In this document: positions 24,801 through 36,728 of the stretch, piece after piece
How positions within the stretch are numbered: the stretch's first letter is position 1
Layout: every line of letters begins with the position of its first letter
Source of the DNA: Xestospongia bergquistia
Lineage: Eukaryota > Porifera > Demospongiae > Haplosclerida > Petrosiidae
Direction of reading: 5' to 3'
DNA: 64,000 nucleotides
Assembly (NCBI GenBank): GCA_963965975.1
Contig: OZ014411.1
Span: 12,354,501 to 12,418,500 of the forward strand
Notes under the pieces: generated by a model
What the model saw: the letters and a program-made list of their open reading frames with translations, nothing else
Databases searched by the model: none
What the model was told of the DNA's origin: nothing
Position numbers and translations under genes: made by a program

Positions 24801-27800
24801 CAACATTCCATTTTATACACTTCTATTACATTATATTAAACTTACCAACTTTATGTTATTGTAAACACACTAGGATGACAAATAATCAAAGCACCATATT
24901 AAAATGGAAATAAGATAGTGTTATCAAAATAAGAAAAAAGACAACATAGCATTGCATACACTTCTGCTACACTATATATAACTTATTTTGCCAATGAACA
25001 CATTTGGATAACAAGTAATCATAGCATTGTAAAAACGGAGTGAAAAACAACAGAGTAAACAAATAAAAACAACATTCCATTTCATTCATTTATTACATTA
25101 TATCAAACTTACCTTCTATTATGTAGAAAAGGAACATTAAGATTACAAGTAATCATAAAAGTGAAAACAAAGAACAACAGAGTAAAGAAATAATAATAAT
25201 AATGACAACATTCTATCTTATACACTTCAATTACATTATATCAAACTTACAAACTAATATGTTATAAAGAACACATTGAGATAAAAGTTTTCATAATACC
25301 ATAGAAATGTAGACAAAAGGTAGAGTAAATAACAATAACAAAAATGTCAACATTGCATTGCATACATGACAAGTTCAATTATAATAGTTATATAAACTTA
25401 CTAGCTATTATTTATAAAGAGCACATTGGGAAGACAAGTAAACACAGCATCATAAAGTGGAGACAAAAACATAGAGTAAACAAAAAAAGATGAAAACATT
25501 GCTAAATGAAACTTACACGTAAGTCCTATTACGTTATAAAGGACATAATTCATTGACCAGTAATAACAGCAGCATAGAAATGGAGACGAAAATATAGAGT
25601 AAAATGAAATAATAAAAAACCCATTAAATTGCATTACATACAATTACAAATGTTTATATCCAACTTACACCCTTTTATGTAATATAGAAGGCGAATTCAG
25701 ACAAGAATTTACACAGTACCATAAAAGTAAAAAAAAATTAGTTACCTCATCAAGATAGAAAAATTACCTCACTAAGACAGAAAATTACATTGAAAAATTT
25801 TGGGAAGTCCTGTAAATGACTCAAAAGTTGTAGCCTGGGGTTGCTTCCCACTTTGCATAAAGGAAAAGTGGTCTGGGGACAACAGCATATATCATTCATG
25901 CATGCTGCAAATATACTGCAGCCCAATCAAATTGTGGCATTCAAACACACACACACATTTCTGTGGCTTTAATGAAACCCTAATTTTTCTATCTTAGTGA
26001 GGTCTATTGACATCATTTGAATAAATAAAGTAATAAAATAACAACATTGTATTGCATACATTTCCACTACATTACATCAAACTTACTCTCTATTATATTA
26101 ATAAAATTAATATTCAGATGACAAGTAATCACAGGACCACAAAAGTAGATACATAACAGAGTAAACAAATTATAAAATGACAACATTGCATTGCACACAC
26201 AAACTAGGTCTACTCTCAAGCACACGTTATCAGTGCCAATGTAGGGATGGCCTGGACTGTCCATATTGGTAGAAAAGAAAGAATATCTCACTCAAAAAGA
26301 TCAAATCTTTAAATTGATTGCAATATTTCTTTCTATAACAATCTCTTCATTATCATCTGTTAAGACAAGGTTTCTAAGCATCATAGACACAATTGGTCAA
26401 ATATTGGATTTACTCATCTCTCTGCCTCTGCATCCACTTCATGACAACTCAAAAGCTATAAACAGTTTGGATGCTTATCTATTGGTTTCAGCAGTTGCAT
26501 TCTCTACCTCTGTTATTATGTAGAGTGATGTAAATGCCATCTACTATTTAGATTGTTTGTATTCCATGTATGCATGTATTGGACTACTATTAACCATCCC
26601 TACATTTACTTAATAATTTTGTAACTGTTTAATTTTATTATTTATTATATTAACTTACCATCTATCAAATTATAAAAAACACATTGGAATGACAAGACCA
26701 TAAAAGTGGAAACAAAAAGAATAAAGTAAAGAAAATGATAGAAATGACAATGTTGTTTTGCATGTACATTACAAATTCTTCTATATTATATCCAACTTAC
26801 ATCCTGGACACATTCAGATAACATATAATCACAGAAGCATAAAGTGAAAACAAAAGAACAATACAGTAAACAATAACAATGAAAGTGACAACATTACACC
26901 GTATAGAGCTCTATACTAAATTATATCAAACTTACAGGCTATTACATAAAGAGCACGTAGGAAAATAAAGTAGTCACAGCACCATAAAAATTGAGACCAA
27001 AAAATATAATAAGAAAAACAGTAAAAACTATAATGTTATACTCTATAAGCACTTCTATTACAATATATAAAACTCACATCCTATTGTTTCATAAAGAACA
27101 CATTCAGACGACAAGTAATCAGAGCACCATAAAAGTGAAAATAAAGCAACAATAAAGTAACAAAATAATAAAAATGGCAACATTGCATTGTATAAACGTC
27201 TACTGCATTATATCAAACTTATAAATTTAGCAATTTAGTGATACCAAATTTAACCATAATATCATACAAACTAGTACAAGCAAAGATTAATCCCAAGAAT
27301 GTCAATGCTGTACACAATAGTATGATGTTTAGTAAGATCATAAACTGTCTAAGGCACAAAATGTGTTTTTATATAGGTTGCGAAATTCACTTTTACCAAA
27401 AAGTTTTTGTCAGGTTTTTCAATCCATATGAGGATTTTCATGATGAAAATAGCTGCATAATCACAAGAAACCATTAAAAAAGGGATTGACAGATTTTTCT
27501 TTGAAAATTTGTTGGTACAAATGACTTAAACAATCTTAAAATTGGTTCACTACCTCTTGAAATTACAGGAAAATACCATAATTACCTTTAAAAACATTTC
27601 TTAGAGAAATCTTTAGTAACCCTACAGATATTAATGCCTCTAAAAAGGTTCAGAGCCAGAAGTTGAATAAAAATGAATATTTTTAATGTTAAAAGTCTTA
27701 GAAAGCTCGGAGCCAAATATCTTTACTTCAAATATTTTGAATTTTCCTTTTATAAGCTTATTATTAAGTAGGGAATTAATGTCAAAAATACAGGATAAAA

Positions 27801-30800
27801 AGATTATTTCTAGCTCAAACAAATAACTTTACCATTGTTAATTATTATTCACAAGACAGTAACACATAACCTTAAGCTAATATTTAAAATATGTTTTACT
27901 ATGCTAGTGTATATGAAAACACAAAAAGTATGTACTTTGGATTACTTACTACCTTATTATAAATCTGTCAATTATAAAATATAAGCATGCTTAAGTCAGT
28001 CAGTATTATAATGTTTATGTTATGTATTTGGAATAGTTATCATCAAATCACTGCTTATAGATTTCCAAGTATAAAGACATGCAGATTTTATTAGCTGAAT
28101 TACCATAGCAGTAACAATGTTGATATCAGCATTGAAATTAATTAATGTTTCAACAATTTCTGTATGTCCTTCATAAGCTGCATAATGAAGGGCTGCCCAA
28201 CCAACCTATAAAAATAGCAAACTTTGTCAAATAAAACTATTAAAAGCATAGACACAATAAAAGTATCATGTCTTACATATGTACTTATTGTCACAACATA
28301 GTTATACATTATGTAGTTGATGTTACTATATAGTTCATGTATACATTATAATGTTGATGTAGTAACTAAATAAATTCAAGTTAATGAGACAAGGCTCTTT
28401 TAAGTATGTAACAATAAACGTTATTGTTATTAATAGACACATCTACAAAGATAAGCATTTTGATGTTATAATAAATCATCATAAAATTTTAAAATTTGTA
28501 AATAATAGGTTCCTTCCATGAAGGTAGGTATACTTAAGCTATTAATGCTAGCTCTTTTGACATAATGTCTATAAATATAGCAGTAATAATACCAGCATAT
28601 TTACTTTCAGAACTAATGAGTATAACTGAGCATAGATGACTATATATTAACAGTTTAAATATAGATTAGTATAGTAAAAGCACAATAGAGTTAGGTACAA
28701 GAAGAGTAGAAGTCCATGAACATAAATGTTAAATATTCTCTAATCCCTGAGTATTAGCTCAGAAATTATCTAAAGCTAAGAATAATTCATAGCCTAAGAA
28801 AATAGCTACTAAAACTAGATAAGATGGTAATTTAGAGCCTAAAATAATTCACCTAGAGCTAGATATAAAGCTAATCTGTAGCTTAAGAACAATACTGCTA
28901 GAGCTAGATATAATGCTAATCCGGAGGCTAAGAAAAAGGAAAGGCAGCTAGAGTGAGATATAAAGCTAATCGGGAACCTAAGAAAAATAGAGCAAGAGCT
29001 AGATAAAATTCTAATCCAGAGACTGAGAAAATTGCAGCTAGAGTAAGATTAAAAGGTAATTCAGACCCTAAGAAAATGCAGCTACAGTTATATGCAATGC
29101 CAATCCAGAGCCTAAGAAAAAAATGAAGCTAGAGCAAGATATAAAGCTAATTTATAGTTGAAGATATACTACAGATGGAGCTAGATAGTGTGCTAATCCA
29201 GAGCCTAAGAAAAATGTAGCAAGAGCCAGAAATAATGCTAATCTGGAGCCTAAGAAAAAATGTAGCAAGAGCTAGATAAAAGGCTAATCCAGGGCATAAA
29301 GCTAGAAAATTATCTAAAATCCACAAAAGAGAAAACACAATTTGGAATATTATGGAAAGCATATATACAGAGACGAATTGGTCTTGTCATGAACCAAAAG
29401 TAGAAGCAAAGTAGGTATATGTTAAAAATTATATAAAGATATTGTTATCTCAGAAATAAATTTACTAAAATCGTTTATTGATAATTGTAGTGATTTACCA
29501 TTTAAGCACAAAAGAGTGCAGTGTGTAGAATTGTGAATAGGTTACTTAGCAAGATTCTGTTGAAAATGTAAAGAATATTTTGGATCTTAGTTGAAATCTG
29601 TTAGATTAACAAATGCCCAAGATATTTAGACTAATGGTGACTTTGGTAGCCATTGTCATGCTTCCCATTCAGAGCACTATTTCTATGATACAGCCAGTTT
29701 ACAAAGAGAGACACTCTCCTTGAAATTGATGATAATGGTTGATATAGATTAACTAAGGATATTATAAAAGATGAGAATTTCCTTAAATGCAACCTACAGA
29801 TAGACCTAAGAATTGGGAATGTATAGTTGAGTGTAAAGCTACCACTGATGCTGAGGTAGATGCTATTGTTACCTTTAAAACTCCTTTAAAAATCTATTAA
29901 TGAATTAAGACAAGACTTGGATGAATGCAATAGTGGTTGTCCCAATAGGCACTATTCTAGAGTAATAATACATTGTGTTCCCAAAGATGACTCTAAGACT
30001 AGAGTGTTTCAAAAAGTGATGATTGTATTGAGATAGTCAACAAATAGGTTGGTTTAATAAAGAGTATATTGTAGTAAACCATAAGGGTCATCCTATTGTG
30101 TGTTATTATGATGGTGACTGTCATAGGAAACTTAGAATACTCATACTCAAAGATGTATCTACATACTATGATAAACTGAGGAAACTTTTCAATAGCATTT
30201 GTTAGCAAGACACAGTTACTTAGTTATCATGAACATAGACACTGCACTGTTTACCAGTGACATAAGTAGTCTGATGATATTCAGTGGTAGAAACTTCAAG
30301 ATTTATTAAGCATAGATTCTAGTGCTGTCAAATATACTGATGTATCCTTACCTAATTGAGTACTAGGACTCCCAAACTTAGTGTTAAAGCTACAAATTTA
30401 CAACATTCTTACAAATAGACATCAAAGTGTATTCCCTTTATAAAAAGGAATGCAATCGTTAAATTTTGCTCCCATGTTTACAAACGATTTGTGTTTATCA
30501 AAATGAAATAAATATTTCAAAATATAGCTAATGTTTAGTGGATATCATTATAATAGTTACATACCATCAATTGATTGAATGTTCGTCAAATGCTATGAAT
30601 ACTTATCAGAAGACTACGAGCATTAGATTATTGACAAAATTAGCACAAAAGTGCTGGCTGAAGTTGCTCACATCATATTGTGCCATTACAGTTATTGACT
30701 AATGATATTGGCTGCTGATTATTGACAAAAAGTATTGCCTGAAACAAGAATAGGATTGAATTGTTACCTAACTGTTGCTCACATTCATACCAGCCATATA

Positions 30801-33800
30801 TTTTTGGAAAATTAAAGGATGGGTGATTTATCTATATAACAAGCTAAGAAGACTGAATGAGCAATATGTCAGCTAAAATTATCAGTCAAAATGAAAAAAT
30901 AAATGATGGAAAGTGTGTGTTTGGGTGGTCCATATAAAATTACAAGTTATTAATAGTAATAATTGTGATGGAGAATTGATGATTGTGTGGTCCATCAAAA
31001 TAATTATAATAATCAAATGAAGCAAGAACATTGTATGTGAAGTGGTTACTTAATACAGAAGTCTTAATCTGAAATTAAGCCTTACCTTATTGCAAGTCCA
31101 TTGAATTTAACATACATATTTTTTTTTTATTTACTAGGACCTCCTATTGAACAAATGTTGTAGATCAAAACAATATCAAAATAAAAATGAAATGCACTAA
31201 AGTGCTTAACCTCGCTGCGGTCTTATCCAGTGACTTTCTTTATTCTTTTTAGCCTCCTCAAGTGACGTAATCCACGTGATGCGCAAGATGATTATTGATG
31301 ACTCAGCATTTCTCTTCAATCAAAGGGAAAAAAGCTTTGCCTTTTAGTGCGTCTACTGGGTACTTTGCACTCTAATTGACAAAAGGTCCAATACTTTCCA
31401 ACTTCATAGTAAAAGTTAGTGACTTTCCAATGACAGCTATGGTGCTAGTATTTTTAGTTCGTGCTCAATGTATTTAACTGTTAGTAAAACTGTCATAACA
31501 TTCCAAATAAGTATTTTTGCAAAAATCCTCACTTTAAAAAGTTGAAAAATGTCATAATCTGTATGCAGGAGGTTTTTATTGAATTCTCGAGTCTTCACTG
31601 AAAACTGCTATTTTTCAAAGGTTTTTCAGACTTTTAAAGCTTTTTGTTCGTTTGACGCTCCTTTTGGAAGTATTCTTAAAAAGTACAGAAGTTTTGCTAA
31701 CGCCCACTATAGTTTGGTAGCTACCAGTGCCAGTTAAAGCAGTTCAAAGCCATTTGCCCAGGTAACACACACTGACAGACTACAGTAACCCTCGTTATGG
31801 CCACGCACAGTGAGGTTAAATAATAATATATAGTACTAGTTGAATGATGGACTTAATCTTAATCTACTGCAAGTAGAACTCAGTTTACAATACTTTCAAT
31901 TGTAGCTGAGTCCCTACACGTAAGTTCATTTAGTCAAAATAATGTCAATTATTGTTTCTTGATAAGCTCTTATCAATAGGATGTTATCAACAATGATTAC
32001 ATATTACCAAGTTACTTTGAAAAGATAAAGACATTTCCATTGATTTAGTAGATATATAACTATTATTGTTCTTAATTATTTAATTTTTTTAAAAGGAATA
32101 ATCATTTATAAAAGATACAATATAATATTTTTAGTATATTATACACTTATGCATTAGGTTTTAGGATGGTTTGGGGATAACGTTTTGTTTTACATGCCAG
32201 ATATCCATACCTTAAATAGAAGGACAATGCATATTTGTATAAATTGAAAAACAGAACTAAATGTATGTCCATGGTTACTAGTTTACTGATATGATAATCC
32301 CTTATGCAAACTGTATTGAAATTTAAACGTTTATGGAAATCATATACTTTAGTAAATAAATAAATTCTGAAACCAAATTGCTCTGATAACTCTTTGAAGT
32401 TCACCATGGCCATAACAACTTATTTGTGATCATTAATATCACAACATTATGCCCAGAGAAATTTAGTGCTTAATAATATTACAAACAAGGTTCAACCACA
32501 ACTGTATAAACTGTCTATTTGATTTTATTATACATCCTAAATTGTTTGTGCCACCTATGTTATTATGTAAGGATGATACAAAGTACCATCTCTACTATCT
32601 TGTTTGTGTTCTTTGTATTGGACTGACATTAGCCATCCCTACAATTAGTTCATTTTCGAGGATTTTGTTTATTTACTTGTGTGCTTTTTAACTTTATCAT
32701 AATATTGTCAAAAGTGGGTTCTGTGACTTTATGCTTCAAGATAGAGATAGCTTCAAAATGTCTGATTATGAATACTTAGCTTGATTTATGAAAAACTAAA
32801 TATGTTTTAGTCAAAAAATTAGTATAGATCAATTCAAAGAAACTGTGCATGCATTTAGAGTGGTCACTTTAATTATAAGTGGTACTTACAATTTCATCTC
32901 TATTATTTACATCTGCTCCATCTGAGAGAGATTTTAAAACTCCTGGTAACTGTCCATTTTCAGCAAATGAAAGTAGATCATTCTATGGTGAAAGCAAAAA
33001 TACTGAGTGAAGTTACATTATTATAATCAGCAACATGTCAGTCAGTTTACTCTGTTAGTCCTTCAATGATGATCAAAACATTAACTTCAAGGAACATATT
33101 GCAGTCTATAAACTTGCATTCATGAAAAGTATAGTAAACAATTTATTAGTCTGGTACAATCTTAAGAGAAAAGAATTATATGTTTGATAAAGTACTAAGC
33201 TTTGAGTTCAATCTTCAAAAAATGTCAGTTTGCACTAAACAGCCATGCAAAAGTGCTTAAGTAATTATAAAAAATGGGTTATAGATTTAAAGGTCCACTA
33301 CAAATGTCATAAATGTTGAACAGCATTTCATAAATAATCTCTTGACATTTTGTACAGTTTTATGTGCATATTCTACTAATTGCAAAAAGGAACAGAAGAG
33401 AGTGAGATTAAAATGAAATGCACTAAAGTGCTTAACCTCACTGTGGTCTTATCTAGAGACTTCTTTTATTCTCCTCAAGTGACCTATACCACAGAATACA
33501 GACAAGAGATATCTCACGTGATGCGCAAGATGATTATTGATGATTCAGAATTTCTCTTCAATCAAAAGGGAAAAAAGATTTTGTCTTCGTCTACTGGGTA
33601 CTTTGCACTCTAATTGACAAAAGGTCCAATACTTTCCAACTTCTTAGTAAAAGTTAGTGATTCTCCAATGAAAGCTATGGTGGTAGTATATTTTTAGTTT
33701 GTGCTCAATGTATCGACAAAAGATAACTGCCAAAAGTTAGTAAAACTGTCATAACTTTCCAAAGAAGCATTTTTGCAAAAATTCTCATTTTAAAATGTTG

Positions 33801-36167
33801 AAAAATGTCATAAGCTGTATGCAGGAGGTTTTTATTGAATTCTCGAGTCTTCACTGAAAGCTGTACTTTTTTTCAAAGGTTTTTCAGACTTTTAAAGCTT
33901 TTTCTTTATTTGACGCTCCTTTTGGCAGTATTCTTAAGAAGTACAGAAGGTTTGCTACAGTCCACTATTGTTTGGTGGCTACCAGTGCTGTGTTTACCGA
34001 GTTAAAGCAGTTCAAAGCCATTTGCCCGGGTAACAGACACACGACTACAGTAACCCTCGCTATGCGTCCACGCACAGCGAGGTTAACAAATTGAAATGAA
34101 AGCTACTAAATATGTTTTAACAATAACTTAAATGAATAATTTAATTAAATTCCACAGATCATTAGTCAAATGCATTACAAAGACTGCATAGCTGGTAATA
34201 ATTAAAACAGTCTTGGAAAAAGTAGAGATAGTATCCTCATGTGGAGAAGTCTATTTACTCAAGCTAGATCCTTTACTTAGAGATGAGTAATAACTAGTGA
34301 ACTGTTTAACAATAGTGTTATGTTAGATCACTAAATAAGAACTTAAATAACCAAAAGGCTTTATGACTATTACACGGGTCAGTCCTTTAGAGATTTTAGA
34401 TATCCACTTTAGTTCTACTTTGTATACATTCACTCCTTTACACTGTCTACACAAACACAAAATAATATCTATTATTATAGCTACATAGTTAGGATAATTA
34501 ATTACATTCCTTTAGATAAGTAGTTAACTTCTTTAAACAAAGATCTGGCTTGTAAAAGCAGTCATGCATGATAATAAGTCATCAATTATCTCTATTACCT
34601 AGATGTTAAACATTCCTAAACCCTATATAGTGTAACAGGCTTTATAAAATATTATACACACTGTACGTACATTACTATCGACAAAACCATTACACACAAG
34701 TGAGCACCAAAGAATGGTACTTTGAATTTATCTAAATTAGATTGACATTCACTACTTCTTCAAGAAAAACATTACATGTTAAACAAAGGTAGCCCAAAGC
34801 TGTACCCATTAATCAGTGTATGTAGTTAAACACATGTCATTGTAATTTAGTTATAACTATATCTGATTCAAGTGTAGACATAAAAGGCAGTAATAGTTTG
34901 TTGTTAAATGAAAGTCAGTGACTACTGATTACAAATGGCACACTAAAACATATGAGAGACTGCTACCTATGTTTTAAGAGTTCAGCAGCTCCAGTTTAAG
35001 GTCTCCCCCAAAATTTGCTTCCTCTGGGCTTACAGTTAATATCTAGGGCAAGTTCATATCTGATTGTTAAAGCACATGCAACATTTAGTTGAGTATTAGC
35101 CTTCTAATTGGTATTTATTTTACTTAAGCTAATTCCTTTGCTTTCTTATGATTGTGTCTTGTTACTAGTCATTTCATTGCTTGTTTACACCCAATCTTAG
35201 TCTATCTAGCAAGACCTTCCTCTTTGTTGATATACAAGAAGGATCTAACAAAGGTCATGATAAAAGTACAATTAAATAATAAAGAAACCATACATAAATG
35301 TGCAACGAACAATCTTCCTTTTCAGTGTATACTGGCTATGTTTAAGACTAACAACAACAAGGTCTACTTCCTGCCGTCTATATATAGATTACTACCCAGA
35401 ATGTTGGTGGTGAAATTCTATTGGTCAACTGAAATTTAATCAATTGTGACCTTTGCTAGAGCCTTCTCAGCAAAGAAAGTCTAGCTTGATAGACTAGGTT
35501 CATCTCTAATAAATTGGTATATATTTATATATACAGACACTAGTTCAAAAGGTAGAGAGTTACTACCAATGAAAATATGGATAGTACAACATTAGCATAA
35601 TATTACCACATACTATTGTCTGCAAATACTTTTAATGTTCCGATCAATTCACTACAGCCAAAAATATCGCTTGTTATGAGTGATCATACTCTAATGTCTA
35701 TCGCAATGTCTAGCACCTCTACCCATAGAGGTAGGAAGGGGGGAGAGGGGAGGCTGAAGCCCCACAACTTCAAATCTGGGGGCTAAGCCCCCCTGATTTG
35801 CACTGAAGACTATGTACACAATATGTAAAAGTTCATAACCTAATTAGACTGTATCTGACTGTACCACTTTTTTAACCTTTTACCGACTAAAAAATTACTT
35901 ACGAAGTACTATGACTAAACCATGTCATGCTGTTACATACACATAAGGACCATACTGATAACATAAACTAGCTAAAGAGTATGTTTCCTTTAATGACAGA
36001 TGAATTAATTTTTTGGTCATTTTCGATGTTTAATAATATAACGCAACTAAATATAAGGTCAGCCCTCCAAACTTCATTCCTACCCCTCTGCCTCTACCTA
36101 ATTTCTTTCTCTCTACTTTTGACACAGTCTATGTAGTTATAAGAATACATTTGCTTACCTGGTCCAT
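9564..36167 (-). CDS. Ankyrin repeat–Roc GTPase–COR–Death domain protein (DAPK1-like without kinase)
   Basis: Twenty exons join in phase to 1,329 codons including the stop. In transcript order: 36159-36167 (MDQ), 32890-32982, 28104-28205, 24193-24291, 22247-22345, 21944-22045, 21071-21169, 19926-20024, 18964-19062, 17820-17918, 16863-16961, 15717-15815, 15233-15331, 12786-12867, 10932-12733, 10426-10879, 10242-10295, 10065-10127, 9964-10020 and 9564-9841. Exons 2-14 each encode about one ankyrin repeat (GWTALHHAAYEGH type), residues about 4-426. Roc follows, with P-loop GPPAVGKT (about 451-458), DSGGQ (about 668) and GTYYDK (about 756). COR contains FTNPQYFLDAL. After a short linker comes a Death domain (about 1238-1328). 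This is the domain order of DAPK1 without its kinase. A cytoplasmic signalling or sensor role is inferred. Confidence 0.85.
10426..12733 (-). CDS. Roc-COR exons (10932-12733 and 10426-10879)
   Basis: The large exon starts in phase with the last ankyrin exon (after CCTTTAG). About 190 residues separate the P-loop from the DSGGQ switch motif. Much of that insert is low-complexity and charged (EREQLKQEEQEVHL region), which is long for a Roc domain. The COR part runs from RWYVLE to GVVPQ. A 52-nt intron (10880-10931) separates it from the exon GLFPATVVALLNRK... . The upstream reading that extends this ORF to 12830 runs through the intron and is not coding. Confidence 0.85.
12868..15232. other. 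Intron between last two ankyrin exons
   Basis: 2.4 kb of AT-rich intron of the ankyrin-Roc-COR gene. No exon, repeat array or mobile element was recognised on either strand. Confidence 0.6.
15662..17764 (-). repeat. Ankyrin two-exon module, tandem unit 1
   Basis: 2.1-kb unit holding exon type a (15717-15815, RGWTALHHAAYEGHEDIIEV) and type b (16863-16961, EGDTPVMLAASRGHKHVVLI). Unit starts are marked by TCTGATCATTGATTCAG at 15662, 17765 and 19869. Introns are almost identical to units 2 and 3. The recurring 73- and 83-residue open frames on the other strand are intron repeats, not genes. Confidence 0.9.
17765..19868 (-). repeat. Ankyrin two-exon module, tandem unit 2
   Basis: Second unit, exons 17820-17918 and 18964-19062, both 99 nt and in phase. 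The second exon reads EGHTPVML where the other units have EGDTPVML. The first reads GLYK-type codons (CATTTATAAAGGA) where the others have YEGH. These are among the few coding differences. Confidence 0.9.
19869..21830 (-). repeat. Ankyrin two-exon module, tandem unit 3
   Basis: Third unit, exons 19926-20024 and 21071-21169. Similarity to the other units stays high to about 21250 and then falls, with interruptions, until about 21830. This right-hand (5') unit therefore retains the older flank, and the unit 1-2 and 2-3 boundaries are the recent ones. Confidence 0.85.
24400..27235 (-). repeat. Intronic array of ~140-bp repeats, each with acceptor-NNN-donor
   Basis: Diverged tandem repeats of about 135-165 bp fill the intron between ankyrin exons 24193-24291 and 28104-28205. 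Read on the gene's strand, many units contain an acceptor-like TATTATAG, exactly three variable bases, then GTAAGT. Examples are ATC near 24675, AAG near 25110, TTT near 25246, CTA near 25397, AGA near 26081, ATG near 26653, CCT near 26930 and GAT near 27073. Some units are degenerate (near 24423, 24840, 25665, 27218). Related units occur at 17130-17300, 19235-19400 and 21330, and in sense orientation on the plus strand at 41970-42530. Confidence 0.75.
28765..29330. repeat. ~46-bp minisatellite
   Basis: About a dozen imperfect tandem units of 44-60 bp built on the words GAGCTAGATATAA, GCTAATCCAGAGCCTAAGAAAAA and GCAGCTA. It lies inside an intron of the ankyrin-Roc-COR gene. The open frame across it on the minus strand follows from the repeat and is not a gene. 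Confidence 0.8.
29790..30205 (+). pseudogene. Decayed coding-like segment of unknown origin
   Basis: On the plus strand, interrupted frames read NWECIVECKATTDAEVDAIV, then RHYSRVIIHCVPKDDSKTRV, then NKEYIVVNHKGHPIVCYYDG. The sequence is less AT-rich than its surroundings, and several frameshifts and stops separate the pieces. The composition suggests a dead mobile-element or gene fragment inside the intron. No family was recognised. Confidence 0.35.
31206..31819. mobile_element. MITE-like element with TTAA ends, copy 1
   Basis: About 614 bp bounded by TTAACCTCGCTG on the left and CAGTGAGGTTAA on the right, which are inverted repeats. Each end carries TTAA, the target and duplication of piggyBac-type transposons. 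Copy 2 lies at 33432-34086. Both share 22 bases (including GCACTAAAGTGC) to the left of the TTAA, so the true left boundary may be slightly further out. No transposase is present. Confidence 0.65.
33432..34086. mobile_element. MITE-like element with TTAA ends, copy 2
   Basis: About 655 bp, same orientation and strongly similar to 31206-31819. Ends are TTAACCTCACTG and CAGCGAGGTTAA. The 77-codon open frame that overlaps its start (33380-33613) is disrupted in copy 1, so it is probably not a protein gene. Confidence 0.65.
34087..36158. other. First intron of the ankyrin-Roc-COR gene (5' part)
   Basis: AT-rich intron. The only outstanding piece is a GC-rich patch at about 35723-35797 with a run of G tracts (GGAAGGGGGGAGAGGGGAGG) and a hairpin GGGGGCTAAGCCCCC. 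No exon was recognised. Confidence 0.5.
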
Positions 36168-36728
36168 GATAATAGCTATCTATAGACAAAACGAAACAGT
36201 CAAAGTTAGCAGCACAGGTACGACATAAAACACGCCTTATTAAATATTTGTGGTTTCAAGTATTGTATATTGAAAAATTACAACAACATTGTATGCAGGA
36301 CAGAACATTCCATCGGTTTAGTTAAATTATATTATAAATGATATGCAATTCATTTCAAAACATTTTGTTTAATAAATTTTAATATGTCTTGAAATTGTTT
36401 GCATAAATAATAATCAAGAGACTAGCACTGAGTCATGGCCTCCAGCAAAGTTTGTCCTTAATTTCTTACACTAGATCATTTTGCATACAAGTCTAAAAAA
36501 ACTTAGGTTATTATAAGCATTTTACATAAATTCATTATTGAGTTGAAACAGGTAGTTTAAGTTAACCTCACAGTGACAAGCTTCACATTATTATGTGCAA
36601 ATATAAAATCATAATGGTTTGTCATATACAAAGGTGACAACATCATTCAATGTGACTTCTTAATATACATCATTACAAAAAATTCACAAAAAATGGACTC
36701 AATAGCCAGAAATAAGAGGAAATGTAAT

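Noticed and set aside
28765-29330. CRISPR-like array
   Set aside because: Units are directly abutting imperfect repeats with no unique spacers, and the genome is eukaryotic.
29147-29362. Minus-strand hydrophobic open frame
   Set aside because: It is produced by the 46-bp minisatellite read in one frame.
33380-33613. 77-residue open frame MQKGTEESEIKMKC...
   Set aside because: It spans the edge of a MITE-like element, and the matching frame in the other copy (31180-31370) is disrupted.
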